Below the pieces are notes generated by a model. It did not search any database. It worked only from the letters and a program-made list of their open reading frames with translations, and was not told where the DNA came from. Source: Actinomycetes bacterium (lineage in GTDB: Bacteria > Actinomycetota > Acidimicrobiia > Acidimicrobiales > RAAP-2). From it: a stretch of DNA of 64,000 nucleotides. The stretch spans positions 1 to 64,000 of the forward strand of contig JAJXZW010000002.1 in assembly GCA_021779855.1 (NCBI GenBank), read 5' to 3'. A program made the translations under genes and the position numbers. Shown piece after piece: positions 8,744 to 18,615 of the stretch (positions within the stretch are counted from its first letter, which is position 1; every line of letters starts with the position of its first letter).

Positions 8744-10084
8744 GTGGGAGTAACCGGTGCCGAGCGCTACGCGTACGGCGAGGACCCGTCTCAGTACGGG
8801 GACCTGTACCGGCCTCAGGGTCGGGCCCGTCCCGGGACGCTCGTCGTGCTCCACGGGGGGTTCTGGAGGGCGGCCTTCGGCGCTGACCACCTGGCCGGGG
8901 TCTCCGCGGACCTCTCCGCGCGCGGGTGGACCGTCTGGAACGTGGAGTACCGCCGGTTGGGCAACGGCGGAGGGGCCACGACGACGCTGGCTGACGTGTC
9001 GGCGGCGATCGATCATCTCCGCGGGATCTCCGACGTGGACGCCGGGCGGGTCGTCGCCGTGGGCCACAGCGCCGGGGGCCACCTCGCGGTCTGGGCGGCG
9101 GGACGCCGGGAGCTGGCGGCCGCCGGCCTGTGGCCGGCGCCCACGGTCGAGGTGCACGCCGTCGTGAGCCTCGCCGGGGTCCTCGACCTCGCTGCGGCGG
9201 TTCGCGAGGGGATCGGCGGCGGGGCGGCGGTGGAGTTCCTCGGCGGAATCCCCGAGGAGCGCCCGGAGCCCTTCGCGCTCGCCGACCCGCTCGCGCGGAT
9301 CCCGCTCTCCGCGGTGGTGCGCTGCGTGCACGCGCGCCCCGACGACCGCGTGCCCTTCGCCCAGAGCGAGACGTACGTGGCGCGCGCCCGGGCGGCCGGG
9401 ATGGACGCGGCGCTCGTCGAGGCCGTGGGGGACCACTTCTCGGTGGCCGACGCCGGCTCATCCGACTGGCCCGTCGTCCTCGGCGCGCTCGAGGAGATGG
9501 GGGTGCCCCGTCCGGTGAGCGGCGACGAGTCGGCCTCCGGCGACGGGGTGGGTGCGACCGTTGTGCGGCGCCTCTCTCGCGGCGAGGCCGATCTCTCCGA
9601 GCGGGTGGCCTCGCTCATCGCCCGCGCCTACCAGGGCGCCCAGGAGGAGCTCTTCACGAGCCCGGTGCCGCGCACGAGCGCCGAGGCGGTCGCCCGCCTC
9701 ATCCGGGCGGGTGAAATGGTCGTCGCCGAGAACGGCCGCGGCATCGTCGGGGTCGTCGTCACCCGTGCAGTCGACACCCGCGTGGGGTACGTCGAGATGC
9801 TCGCGGTCGCCCCCGAGGCGACGTCCCGGGGGGTCGCCCGCCAGATCCTCGACGCGGTCGAGGCGACGGGAGCCGCCCGGGGCCTGGAGACCATGGAGCT
9901 CGACCTCCTGGTGCCCGAGACCCCGACGCCCCACCAGTCGCGGCTGCGGGCGTGGTACGAGCGGCGCGGGTACGTGCCCGTGCGCGAGCGGCCCTTCGAG
10001 GACGTCGAGCCCACGGCTGCCGCCTTCCTGCGCCACCCGACGCGACTCGTACGGCTCGCGAAGGCCCTCGGGCGACGCGGGTAG
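8744..10084 (+). CDS. Fusion of alpha/beta hydrolase (kynurenine-formamidase-like) and GNAT acetyltransferase
   Basis: N-term VVLHGGFWR, VGHSAGGHLAVWAA, GDHFSVAD; C-term GNAT ...VGYVEMLAVAPEATSRGVARQILDAVEATGAARGLETMELDLL...YERRGYVPVRERPF; one continuous frame. Confidence 0.8.
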   Translation: MGVTGAERYAYGEDPSQYGDLYRPQGRARPGTLVVLHGGFWRAAFGADHLAGVSADLSARGWTVWNVEYRRLGNGGGATTTLADVSAAIDHLRGISDVDAGRVVAVGHSAGGHLAVWAAGRRELAAAGLWPAPTVEVHAVVSLAGVLDLAAAVREGIGGGAAVEFLGGIPEERPEPFALADPLARIPLSAVVRCVHARPDDRVPFAQSETYVARARAAGMDAALVEAVGDHFSVADAGSSDWPVVLGALEEMGVPRPVSGDESASGDGVGATVVRRLSRGEADLSERVASLIARAYQGAQEELFTSPVPRTSAEAVARLIRAGEMVVAENGRGIVGVVVTRAVDTRVGYVEMLAVAPEATSRGVARQILDAVEATGAARGLETMELDLLVPETPTPHQSRLRAWYERRGYVPVRERPFEDVEPTAAAFLRHPTRLVRLAKALGRRG

Positions 10085-10145
10085 CGCGCGGGCGGGGCCT
10101 CCTCGCCGGCCGCGCCGGTGTGCGGGGCTCGGGGACCCGTTCGAC

Positions 10146-11267
10146 TCAGCGCCGCGGGCGTCGGGGGCGCTGGCCGTTCAGGCGCGCGATGATCGCGACG
10201 GCCTCGTCGAGGCTGAGCTCCATCGTGGCCCGCCCGACCTGGAACTCGTAGCGCTGGAGCCGGTGCCCTTCCGATACGAAGGGGCGAGTGAAGGTCCAGA
10301 CCGACGTGGACTCGGCGACCTCGGCGACGCGCGCGTCCATCTCGTCACGGGTCGCACGGATGCGCAGGTGCATCATCGGGCTGCGCACGCGCTCGGGCAG
10401 GACATCGGGCCCGTCGAGGGCCCGGATCTCCCTAGCGATCGCCTGGGCTCGGCGGTAGTAGGCGAACATGTCCCGCGGTCGCTCACGCACGACCGAGAGG
10501 GCCGACGCGGCGTAGGGCCACATCATGTAGGGCCGGGCCCCGTGGCGCACGCGCCAGACCTCGAGTTCGTCGATGACCTCACGCGTCCCCGCCACGCAGC
10601 AGCCCGCAATCGCACCCAGCCCCTTGTAGAAGGAGACGTACACGGTATCGAAGAGCGCGCTGATCGCGGCCAGGTCCTTCTTCGCGCCGGTCGCGTAGTA
10701 CGGGGCGGCCTCCCAGAGGCGCGCCCCGTCGAGATGCACCGCGGCACCGCGCTCCCGCGCCCACTCCACGATCGCGACGAGTTCGTTCCACGTGGGCAGG
10801 TGCCCTCCGAGGTCGCGCTGGGGGAGCTCGACGAGCAGCGCGCCGACCGGCTCCTTGATCGAGGCGAGGGAGACCGCGTCGAGCGGGGCCATGGGTTCCC
10901 ACGGCACCCCGGCGAGGGCATCGCTGAGACCGTGGAGTCGGGTGAGGGCCCCCTCCTCGTGTTGGCGGAGGTGGCAGAAGCGGTGCATGGCCACGGTGTG
11001 GCACGAGCGCCGGTCGCAGTGCACGCGCAGGGTCGCCTGTTGGGCCATCGTCCCGGTGGGGATGAAGAGGGCGGCCTCCTTGCCGAGGAGACGCGCGATC
11101 TCAACCTCCAGCTTCTCCACGACGCCGCCGTGGCCGTAGACGTCGGGCGCGGTGTCGTCGGGGATCTGGTCCAGGAGGCCGGGCACGCTACGGGGCCCGT
11201 CCCCCGAGAGGAAGCGAGAACAGTTCGCCGCGAGGGCCTCGAGTCGGCGGGCGGAGGCGGCGGTCAT
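10146..11267 (-). CDS. Beta-eliminating lyase / low-specificity threonine aldolase
   Basis: PDVYGHGGVVEKLEVEIARLLGKEAALFIPTGTMAQQ...AAVHLDGARLWEAAPYY...FDTVYVSFYKGLGAIAGCCVAG. Leaderless -10 TAGCAT 6 nt from ATG 11267. Confidence 0.85.
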   Translation of the reverse strand: MTAASARRLEALAANCSRFLSGDGPRSVPGLLDQIPDDTAPDVYGHGGVVEKLEVEIARLLGKEAALFIPTGTMAQQATLRVHCDRRSCHTVAMHRFCHLRQHEEGALTRLHGLSDALAGVPWEPMAPLDAVSLASIKEPVGALLVELPQRDLGGHLPTWNELVAIVEWARERGAAVHLDGARLWEAAPYYATGAKKDLAAISALFDTVYVSFYKGLGAIAGCCVAGTREVIDELEVWRVRHGARPYMMWPYAASALSVVRERPRDMFAYYRRAQAIAREIRALDGPDVLPERVRSPMMHLRIRATRDEMDARVAEVAESTSVWTFTRPFVSEGHRLQRYEFQVGRATMELSLDEAVAIIARLNGQRPRRPRR

Positions 11268-11337
11268 CACGCGATGCTACAAGTCGCCCTTCCTCGCGTG
11301 GGGGGTCGCGCCCGCGTCGTCGGGCAGCGGGGATGCC

Positions 11338-11943
11338 CTAGTCGCGCACGGCGTCGGCCAGCCACGCAACGACCGAGGGGGTGCCGCGACCCGGGTTGAT
11401 GCTGAAGCTGACTCGGGTGAGGCCCTCGATGCGCCAACCCGAGGCGAAGGCGTCGCGAAGCTCGTGCTCACTGACTCGGCGCGGTCCCCAGTCGCCCGGC
11501 TCGTCGTCGCTGAAGCACAGGAGGTGGAGGTGGCCGCCGGCGTGCAGAATCGAATGGAGTGACGCGACGTAGCGAGCCCGATCCGGGTCGTCAAAGACGT
11601 GGAAGAGGCCGGAGTCGATGACGGTGTCGAAGGTCTCGTCCAGCCGATCGAGAGCAAGGGCGTCGTGGACCCGGAAGCGGGCCTCCACGCCTCGCTCGGC
11701 CGCCTTGGCCCGGGCCGTGGCGACGGCGCGCGGCGAGAGGTCCACTCCCAGGGCGCGGGCCCCGTGGCGCGCGGCGAGGATGGTGTGCTCGCCGGTGCCA
11801 CAGCCCACGTCGAGGAGGTCCCCGGTCAAGGCGCCGGCGTCGGCCAGGCGGGCGACGGCCCCCTGGGGCCGGCCGATGTCCCACGGGGGCGGGGGGCCGC
11901 CGTAGGCGTCGTCCCACCCGTTCGAGCCCTCGGCGATGGTCAC
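11338..11943 (-). CDS. SAM-dependent class I methyltransferase
   Basis: GDLLDVGCGTGEHTILAARHGARALGVDLSPRAVATARAKAAERG. Confidence 0.85.
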   Translation of the reverse strand: MTIAEGSNGWDDAYGGPPPPWDIGRPQGAVARLADAGALTGDLLDVGCGTGEHTILAARHGARALGVDLSPRAVATARAKAAERGVEARFRVHDALALDRLDETFDTVIDSGLFHVFDDPDRARYVASLHSILHAGGHLHLLCFSDDEPGDWGPRRVSEHELRDAFASGWRIEGLTRVSFSINPGRGTPSVVAWLADAVRD

Positions 11944-12350
11944 GGCGCAGTCTCTCACGGCGCGACCGGGCCCGCGCACTCGTCGACCCCCTCGACAGGG
12001 ACCGTCGCGCCGAGGGGTCCTCCGGGGAAGGTGAAGGTGAGGTGGCACGGATCGACGGATGGTTACGGCCCCGGGCCCGGCGCTGGCCGCAGCGACCCCG
12101 CTCTCCGAACACTCGGGCGCAGTGACCGAGTGGGCCTGGGCCACCGATGGACGGCTAGGCGGGTCTCGGGGTCGGGCCGGCGTGGATGGTCGGCCGTTGA
12201 TGACCCGGCCGGCCGGTTCAACGTGGTCGTGACCGCGCACCGGTGCGTCCGCGCGCTCGCGGTCACCGACGAGCACGCGCGCACGGGCGGCTAGTCGCTG
12301 CGCCGCGGTGGGGACGATGGTCCCTTCGGGCACCGGGTGGGGTGCGACCC

Positions 12351-12372
12351 GGGAGGACGCGACCGTCCTCCC
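12351..12372 (+). terminator. Stem-loop (8-bp stem, 6-nt loop) followed by a T-rich run
   Basis: GGGAGGAC-GCGACC-GTCCTCCC, then ctcccacatctgacctttttccc. Confidence 0.45.
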
Positions 12373-12472
12373 CTCCCACATCTGACCTTTTTCCCTACGG
12401 GACCGACGGGCGCGGCAGTGAGACTGACGACGGCCCGAAGCATAAGAGCCAGATAAGTGAGGAAAGCACACA

Positions 12473-13051
12473 ATGAAAGCCTCCCCAGCCAGCAAGCTCC
12501 TCGTCGCGGTCGCTCTCGCGGGCACCGTGGGCCTCGTCGCGGCCGGCGCCGGCGCGGCCGTCACGACGCCTACCCGCTCCAGCGCGCAGCCGGGCGCTCT
12601 GGCCAAGCCCAAGGTCGTCGCCTTCCGCGCGACCTACCACGGCACGATGTCGCTGCTGTGGAGCAGCTCGTCGGTGAAGGTGACCTCCCTCGTGGGCACC
12701 GGCGCGGCCCCCGGCGTGGGCACGACCACCCTCAAGGGCACGGGCGTCTCGTCGCCCTCGGGATCCTGTGACCCGTTCTCGGGCGCCGCGACGATCACCG
12801 GCGCCAAGGGCGGGCTCGTCTTGAAGGTCGTCTCCTCGGCCAAGCAGTCGGCCTGCGCCGCCGGGACCGCCGCGCCCACCACGGTCACCGTGAGGGGAGT
12901 GGCCACCGTCGTCAACGGTCAAGGCGTCTACCTGGCCGCCAAGGGGAGCCTCGCGATCAGCGGGTCGTTCTCCATCCAGTCCACGGCCGCGGGCTCCAAG
13001 GAGAGCGACCAGTTCACCGCGACCCTCGTCGGCAAGCTCACCGTCAAGTGA
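12473..13051 (+). CDS. Secreted hypothetical protein
   Basis: Signal peptide MKASPASKLLVAVALAGTVGLVAAGAGAA; SD GAGGAAAG upstream of ATG. Confidence 0.7.
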   Translation: MKASPASKLLVAVALAGTVGLVAAGAGAAVTTPTRSSAQPGALAKPKVVAFRATYHGTMSLLWSSSSVKVTSLVGTGAAPGVGTTTLKGTGVSSPSGSCDPFSGAATITGAKGGLVLKVVSSAKQSACAAGTAAPTTVTVRGVATVVNGQGVYLAAKGSLAISGSFSIQSTAAGSKESDQFTATLVGKLTVK

Positions 13052-13077
13052 TGACGGTGGAAAGAGAAAGGCACACA

Positions 13078-13737
13078 ATGAGGAGAGTCATAGGTAGCGC
13101 CCTCGCGGGCGTCTTCTGCTTGGGATCGGTGGTGCTCGTGGGGGCGGGCACGGCCGGCGCCCAGGGCACGACGACCACCACGACGACCACGCCGACCACG
13201 ACCACGACGGCCGCCCCCTTCGTGAGCGGTAACAAGTTCATGGCGGTGAACGTGGACACGGTCGTGGGCTCGGGCAGCCCGACGGGATCGGTGACCTCGG
13301 GCGGGTGCGGGCTCGAGAACGTCTTCGGCCAGGGGGCGACCGTGGTCTTCCGGATGTGGGGCATCGCCAACGCCACCGGACAGCCGCTCGTCACCTCCAA
13401 CGTGAAGAGCGTCGTCATCCAGGACCTGCCGGGCGTCACCACACCCCCCGCGATGGCCTACGCGTCGCGTGACGGGTACTGGACCTACGGCTGGAAGACT
13501 TCGTCCTCGACCCCGATCGGCGTCGTGCCCTTCAAGGTCGTGGTGACCCTCAACCCGATCGGCGCGGTCTACAAGACGGTGCGCGTCACCTACCGCGCCA
13601 AGGTCAACGGCGTGACCAAGGTGCTGCGCAAGACGGTCAAGGTCCTCGTCTCGGCCACGGTGCCCGCGGCGACCTACACCTTCACCCAGACCGGACTGGC
13701 CGCCACGTCCCAGCTCACGATCCAGCAGTCCGTCTGA
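13078..13737 (+). CDS. Secreted hypothetical protein with Thr-rich linker
   Basis: MRRVIGSALAGVFCLGSVVLVGAGTAGAQGTTTTTTTTPTTTTTAA; SD GAAAGG. Confidence 0.7.
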   Translation: MRRVIGSALAGVFCLGSVVLVGAGTAGAQGTTTTTTTTPTTTTTAAPFVSGNKFMAVNVDTVVGSGSPTGSVTSGGCGLENVFGQGATVVFRMWGIANATGQPLVTSNVKSVVIQDLPGVTTPPAMAYASRDGYWTYGWKTSSSTPIGVVPFKVVVTLNPIGAVYKTVRVTYRAKVNGVTKVLRKTVKVLVSATVPAATYTFTQTGLAATSQLTIQQSV

Positions 13738-13829
13738 ACGTCGGTAACCGCGGGACGCCCTAACGCAGTGCCCGGGTCCGGTCCGTCGCTCGGCGGGCTC
13801 GGACCCGGGTCACCCCAAAGGAGAGAACC

Positions 13830-15626
13830 ATGAGGATCGCACACGGGTCGACCCGGAGGGGCCGGGCGCTCACCACCCTGGCCGGCCTCTCGCTCGCGAC
13901 CGCCCTGCTCGCCACGGGCGGTCCCGGCGGGGCCGCCCCGACCTCGCTCACCGCCCCCCAGGCCTCGCCGGCCCAGGTCGCCGAGGCCCAGAACGCCGAC
14001 GCCCTCACGGCGCCGGCCAACCTCCCCGACGTCCCGGCCCTGCCGGGCCCGGTGAGCCCCGCCTTCACCCTGGGCAGCACGCTCGGGGTCCTCACCACCC
14101 GCTCCTCGGGCACCCAGTACGGGGTCTCGGGCTCGGGCACCGAGGGCCAGCCCCTCACGATCTCGGGCACGAAGCTGCCCGCCCACGCGAGCGTCGCGAT
14201 CGAGTGGGCGACCGCGAACGAAACCTGGGTCACGGACGTCGAGCCGTCGACGGTTAACTACCTCGGCACGGCGGTGAAGAACTTCAACGTGACCCTGGGG
14301 ACCGCCACGACCGACGCCGCGGGGTCCTTCAGCTACGCGACGACGGTTCCGGCCGACTTCGGGGGCCAGCACACGATCTACGCGGTCGTGCGCGGCCAGG
14401 AAGTCGCCCAGGGCGGCTTCACGACGATGCGGACCTTCACGATCTCGCCGACGCGCGGCCCGATCGGCACGATGATCCACGTCACCTACACCGGCCTCGG
14501 GGCGACGGCCTACACGCTGGGCTCGGCCCTGGACTGGGACAACCACTTCGTCGGTGAGTTCCAGGCCGCCTGGACCCGCGGGACCGCGTCCTTCGACATC
14601 CGCGCCGCCGGCCCGGTGGGCCGACACGTGCTCGAGACCGGCGCGGCCGTGGGCACGCTCTACATGAACTCCGACCAGTCGCCGATCCCCTACGCCAACC
14701 TGCTGAAGGCCTACTTCACGACCACCCCGGGCGGGACCCTGCCCGCGACCCAGGTCGACTGGCCGGCCTCGGTCACCCCGACGGTGAGCCAGTTCACCAC
14801 GGCCGACTCGACGGGCGTCGACCCGGCCAGCACCGCGACGGCCACGCTGTCGAGCTCGAGCGGCCCCGTCGGCTCGAAGGTGGCGGTGACCGTCACCGGT
14901 CTCTCGGGCAGCGGCCCCGACCAGTTGGTGTGGTCGTCGGTCGTGGGCAGCCGGGTGAACTGCCCGAACGGGGCGACCACCTGCTGGGCCTACGCCAGCA
15001 CCCCGCTCGGCTCGGCCCCGGTCAGCGGCGGCCAGCTGCGCGCGAACGTCACCGTCCCGGTGACGACCGCCGGCGAGCCCGGCGCCGGACTCGGCGGCTG
15101 GCACGTCATCCAGGTGGTGAGCGGCTCGGCCATCGAGGCCCAGGTCCCCTACTACGTCAAAGAGAGCGTGGTCGTCTACCGCGGCGCGGGTGGCCGGGTC
15201 ATCTCCGACGGTGTCGCGGCCGCGGCGCCGGTGCCCACCGACGTCACGAGTCCGACGCTGACCCAGGTGGCCGGCGTGGGTCGACCCACCTACACGTTCA
15301 AAGAAGGCGAGGAGTTCACCATCGCCCTCGACGGCGTCGGATGGACCGAGATCGACAACACCCTGGCGGTCGACTACGACAACAGCCTGGTCGGCTACGG
15401 GTGCGGGTTCAACTCGAACGGCTACACCGCCATCCACCTCTACGCGACCGGTGGTCCGGGCGTGCACCTCATCGACCTCTACCCCGAGCTCTACACGCTG
15501 AACCCGGACTACGCGACGACGGTCTACGGCATGCTCCCGGTCCTCTCCTACGCGCGCGACTTCCCGGGGCTGGCCCTCGGCTACCAGGTGCCGGCCTTCC
15601 GCTTCGCGATCCGGATCGTCAAGTAG
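13830..15626 (+). CDS. Secreted multi-domain beta-sandwich-like protein
   Basis: SD AAGGAGAG; signal peptide; repeated ISGT..PAHASV / TISPTRGPIGTMIHVTYTGLG / SSSSGPVGSKVAVTVTGLSGSG Ig/IPT-like segments. Confidence 0.75.
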   Translation: MRIAHGSTRRGRALTTLAGLSLATALLATGGPGGAAPTSLTAPQASPAQVAEAQNADALTAPANLPDVPALPGPVSPAFTLGSTLGVLTTRSSGTQYGVSGSGTEGQPLTISGTKLPAHASVAIEWATANETWVTDVEPSTVNYLGTAVKNFNVTLGTATTDAAGSFSYATTVPADFGGQHTIYAVVRGQEVAQGGFTTMRTFTISPTRGPIGTMIHVTYTGLGATAYTLGSALDWDNHFVGEFQAAWTRGTASFDIRAAGPVGRHVLETGAAVGTLYMNSDQSPIPYANLLKAYFTTTPGGTLPATQVDWPASVTPTVSQFTTADSTGVDPASTATATLSSSSGPVGSKVAVTVTGLSGSGPDQLVWSSVVGSRVNCPNGATTCWAYASTPLGSAPVSGGQLRANVTVPVTTAGEPGAGLGGWHVIQVVSGSAIEAQVPYYVKESVVVYRGAGGRVISDGVAAAAPVPTDVTSPTLTQVAGVGRPTYTFKEGEEFTIALDGVGWTEIDNTLAVDYDNSLVGYGCGFNSNGYTAIHLYATGGPGVHLIDLYPELYTLNPDYATTVYGMLPVLSYARDFPGLALGYQVPAFRFAIRIVK

Positions 15627-17742
15627 CCGGCGCCCGCCCGGCCCCCCGTCCGCCCTCCTTCCCCGGGGCGGGCGGGGGACCGGGCACGCGCGCGCGAGCG
15701 AGGGCGCGCCGCCCGAGCAACCCGAGGGCGCTCGGCAGTACCACCGCGCGCACCACCGCCACGTCGACGAGGACCCCCGCGGCGAGGCCGAGGCCCAGCT
15801 CGGCGAGGCCGGCCACCCGCCCGATCGCGAGCCCGCCGAGCGCCCCGACCATGACGAGGGCCGCGGCGCTCACCACCGCCCCGGTGCGCGACAGTGCCTC
15901 AACGATCGCGCGCTCGGCGTCGCCGTGGCGGTCGAACGCCTCGCGCGCGCGAGCGAGGATGAACACCTGGTAGTCGGTGGAGAGCCCGAGCAGGAGCGCG
16001 AAGAGGAAGACGGGCACCCACCCGTCGACCTGGCCGCCGGCCGGGGTGCCGAGGCCGAGGCGCACGACGGCCACGGTGGCCCCGAGGGCGACGGCCTGGC
16101 TGGCCAGGGCGAGGGCCCCCGAGAGGAGGGCCAGCACCCACGACGAGAGGGCCAGGCCGACGAGGAGGGACGTGAGCCCGAGCGCGACCGCGGCGACGAG
16201 GGGCGCGGCGGCGTAGACGCGCGCGAGGAAGTCCACGCCCTGGGCCGGCGCCCCGCCGACCTCGACGGTGGTGCCCGCGGGGAAGCGGGCCGCCGGCACG
16301 AGGACCCCGCGCACGCGCTCGACGAGGGCCTGGGCGGCGGGCGAGCCGAAGGCGTCGCGGGCGACGGCGTCGACCTGGGCGTAGCGCCCGGACCCGGCGA
16401 CGAAGGGCGCGGCGGTGCCCACGGCCGCGATCTCGACCTCGGGGTCGCGCGAGAGCGCGCTCGCCAGGCGCATCCGTGCGGCGGCCTCGCCCGGTGCCGC
16501 GTCGCCGCCCACCCGGTGCGTGTCGACGACCACGGTGAGAGGGGTGGCGACGCCCGGGCCGAGCCGGGTGCCCACGAGCTCGAGGGCGCGCACCGAGGCC
16601 ATGGACCGGGGCAGGGCGGCGAGGGTGAGGGGCGTGAGGCGCAGCGCCACGAGGGGGCTCGCGAGCGCGAGGAGCACTACGAGCGACCCGGCCAGGGCCC
16701 GGCGGCGCCGGGCGAGCACCGCACGGGCCAGCCGTCCCCAGGCATCGCGGGCGACGCGCGAGGGTCGTGGAGCCCGTGCACGGGGCCCGAGGAGCGAGAG
16801 CACCGCCGGGGCGAGGCTCAGTGCCGAGGCCACGGCGGCCAGCGCCACCACGAGTCCGGCGACCCCCAGGGAGCGGACGAAGTCGACCGGCTCGAGGAGC
16901 AGGGCCGCGAGCCCGGCCGCCACGACGAGCCCGGAGAGCACGACGGTGCGTCCGGCGCTCGCCATCGTGGCGACGACCGCGGCGGTGGGGTCGGCCGCCC
17001 CCCGGTCCTCCTCGCGCAGGCGGTGCACGAGCAGGAGGGCGTAGTCGACGGCGAGGCCGAGCCCGACCAGCTCGACGAGGTTGGGCGCGTAGAGCGAGAT
17101 CGTGAGGTGGCGCGCGAGGAGCTCGAGGACCGCGAGGGAGGTCCCGACGGTGGCCAGGGCGATGGCGAAGGGCACCACCAGCGCGGCGCCCACCCCGAGG
17201 GCGAGGCCGAGCAGGACGAGCGCCGCGACGAGCGCGACGGCGAGTCCCCGGTCGAGGTCGGCGCGCAGCACGGGACCCAAGTCGCTCTGCAGGGCCGGGG
17301 GGCCCGTGAGGAGCGCCCCGGCGGGCCCGTCGACGGCGAGGCGGCGGCGCAGGGTCCCGGTGAGGGCGGCCGCCCGGGTGAGATCGAGGGGCGTGCTCAC
17401 GACTGCGTACCAGACTCCGCCGACGGCCCGGCTCTCAACGATGCGGGCGTCGCCCACTCCGCGCAGCGCCGCCGCGAGCTCGGCGCGCAGGGTCCGCTCT
17501 CGGGCCGCATCCAGGCGCCGGCGGGCCACCACGACGGTGAACGACCCGTCGACGTTCTCGTGGAAGGCCCGCGCGAGGGTCGCGTCGGCGGCGGCCGAGG
17601 GCGTCCCGGGGACGTCGAGAGACGTCGAGAGCCGGCTCGAGAGGGACCCCGCGCCGCTGAACCCGAGGGTCGCGGCCACGGCCCAGAGGAGGAGGACGGC
17701 CACGCGGGCGCGCACCACGGCGCGGACCCAGCCCTCGGACAC
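15619..17742 (-). CDS. MMPL/RND-family transporter
   Basis: Multiple TM segments; GLGLAVDYALLLVHRLREE; FALLLGLSTDYQVFILARAREAF. Leaderless -10 TACACT 6 nt from GTG. Confidence 0.88.
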   Translation of the reverse strand: MSEGWVRAVVRARVAVLLLWAVAATLGFSGAGSLSSRLSTSLDVPGTPSAAADATLARAFHENVDGSFTVVVARRRLDAARERTLRAELAAALRGVGDARIVESRAVGGVWYAVVSTPLDLTRAAALTGTLRRRLAVDGPAGALLTGPPALQSDLGPVLRADLDRGLAVALVAALVLLGLALGVGAALVVPFAIALATVGTSLAVLELLARHLTISLYAPNLVELVGLGLAVDYALLLVHRLREEDRGAADPTAAVVATMASAGRTVVLSGLVVAAGLAALLLEPVDFVRSLGVAGLVVALAAVASALSLAPAVLSLLGPRARAPRPSRVARDAWGRLARAVLARRRRALAGSLVVLLALASPLVALRLTPLTLAALPRSMASVRALELVGTRLGPGVATPLTVVVDTHRVGGDAAPGEAAARMRLASALSRDPEVEIAAVGTAAPFVAGSGRYAQVDAVARDAFGSPAAQALVERVRGVLVPAARFPAGTTVEVGGAPAQGVDFLARVYAAAPLVAAVALGLTSLLVGLALSSWVLALLSGALALASQAVALGATVAVVRLGLGTPAGGQVDGWVPVFLFALLLGLSTDYQVFILARAREAFDRHGDAERAIVEALSRTGAVVSAAALVMVGALGGLAIGRVAGLAELGLGLAAGVLVDVAVVRAVVLPSALGLLGRRALARARVPGPPPAPGKEGGRGAGRAPAT

Positions 17743-17873
17743 CGGCGCAGTGTACAGAGCGCCCGGATGCGAGCGGGAGGGACCGAAGGCCCCGGTGGTC
17801 GCCCGACGGTGCCATCCACCCCGTCGAGCCCCCGCCTCGCTAGCCTGGTGGCAGCGCAGTTTTGGAGGTCAAC

Positions 17874-18110
17874 ATGGGCGATCTTCACGAGGCGGCGGCC
17901 ATCCACTGGGCTGAACGCTCAGGTCGGACGCGCCAGCCCGCGTCGGGGCCTTGCGGGTGCTCGAGGCACTCCTGTTGGCACCACACGCACTGCCGCTCGA
18001 CCGGGGTCGTGCGCGTGTACCGGGAGCCTCAGCCCAACCGGGAGTTCCCGCCGTCGGTCATCCTGTGTCGGGAGTGCGCCGCGCCGACCCAGCGCACGCG
18101 AGTGGCCTGA
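17874..18110 (+). CDS. Small Cys/His-rich protein, putative Zn-binding
   Basis: GGAGG 5 nt before ATG; MGDLHEAAAIHWAERSGRTRQPASGPCGCSRHSCWHHTHCRSTGVVRVYREPQPNREFPPSVILCRECAAPTQRTRVA. Confidence 0.55.
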   Translation: MGDLHEAAAIHWAERSGRTRQPASGPCGCSRHSCWHHTHCRSTGVVRVYREPQPNREFPPSVILCRECAAPTQRTRVA

Positions 18111-18615
18111 ACCCGGGTTCGACGACTCCTTGACCGGGCGGGCCGGGTCAACGCGACGGCGTGGATGATCACCGGGAACCGGGGTGACGCGCACGGCGCT
18201 CGGGCGGGTGCCGGGGTCTAACGGCACCTCGATCGCGCGGAAGCCCCCGACACCGGGGGGCGTGAGCGCCGGGCGTTACGGGCCGTCTGCTTCAGGGCGG
18301 GCCAGGGTGACGGCGGGGTGCTGCCGAGGGCGCGCGGACGCGGAGGCGGCACGCGCCCGCCACGGCGTCGAGGGTCGCCCTGGCGGGCGCGCCCCGACGG
18401 TGATGCCCCTAGCCGCCGAGAGCCTGCGGCCGCGGCGCGAGCCGCTCGATCGGCGCGCAGCGCCAACGGTGGACCCCGAGTCAGGCGAGTCCGTCCTTCG
18501 ACGGGACGCCACGCACCCGTCGCGGACGCTCGAGCGGCCCCGCCGGCGCTCGGCGCTCCAAGAGCACGTGCTGCCTGATGGCCGGGAGTGTCCGCCGTTG
18601 GCTAGGTTGGCCGTC

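Noticed and set aside
12373-12472. c-di-GMP or c-di-AMP riboswitch upstream of the secreted cluster
   Set aside because: Looked for conserved GEMM and ydaO core sequences; none matched.
15925-18168. 747-aa plus-strand ORF (antisense to MMPL)
   Set aside because: Compositional shadow of the transporter gene; no domain-like pattern.
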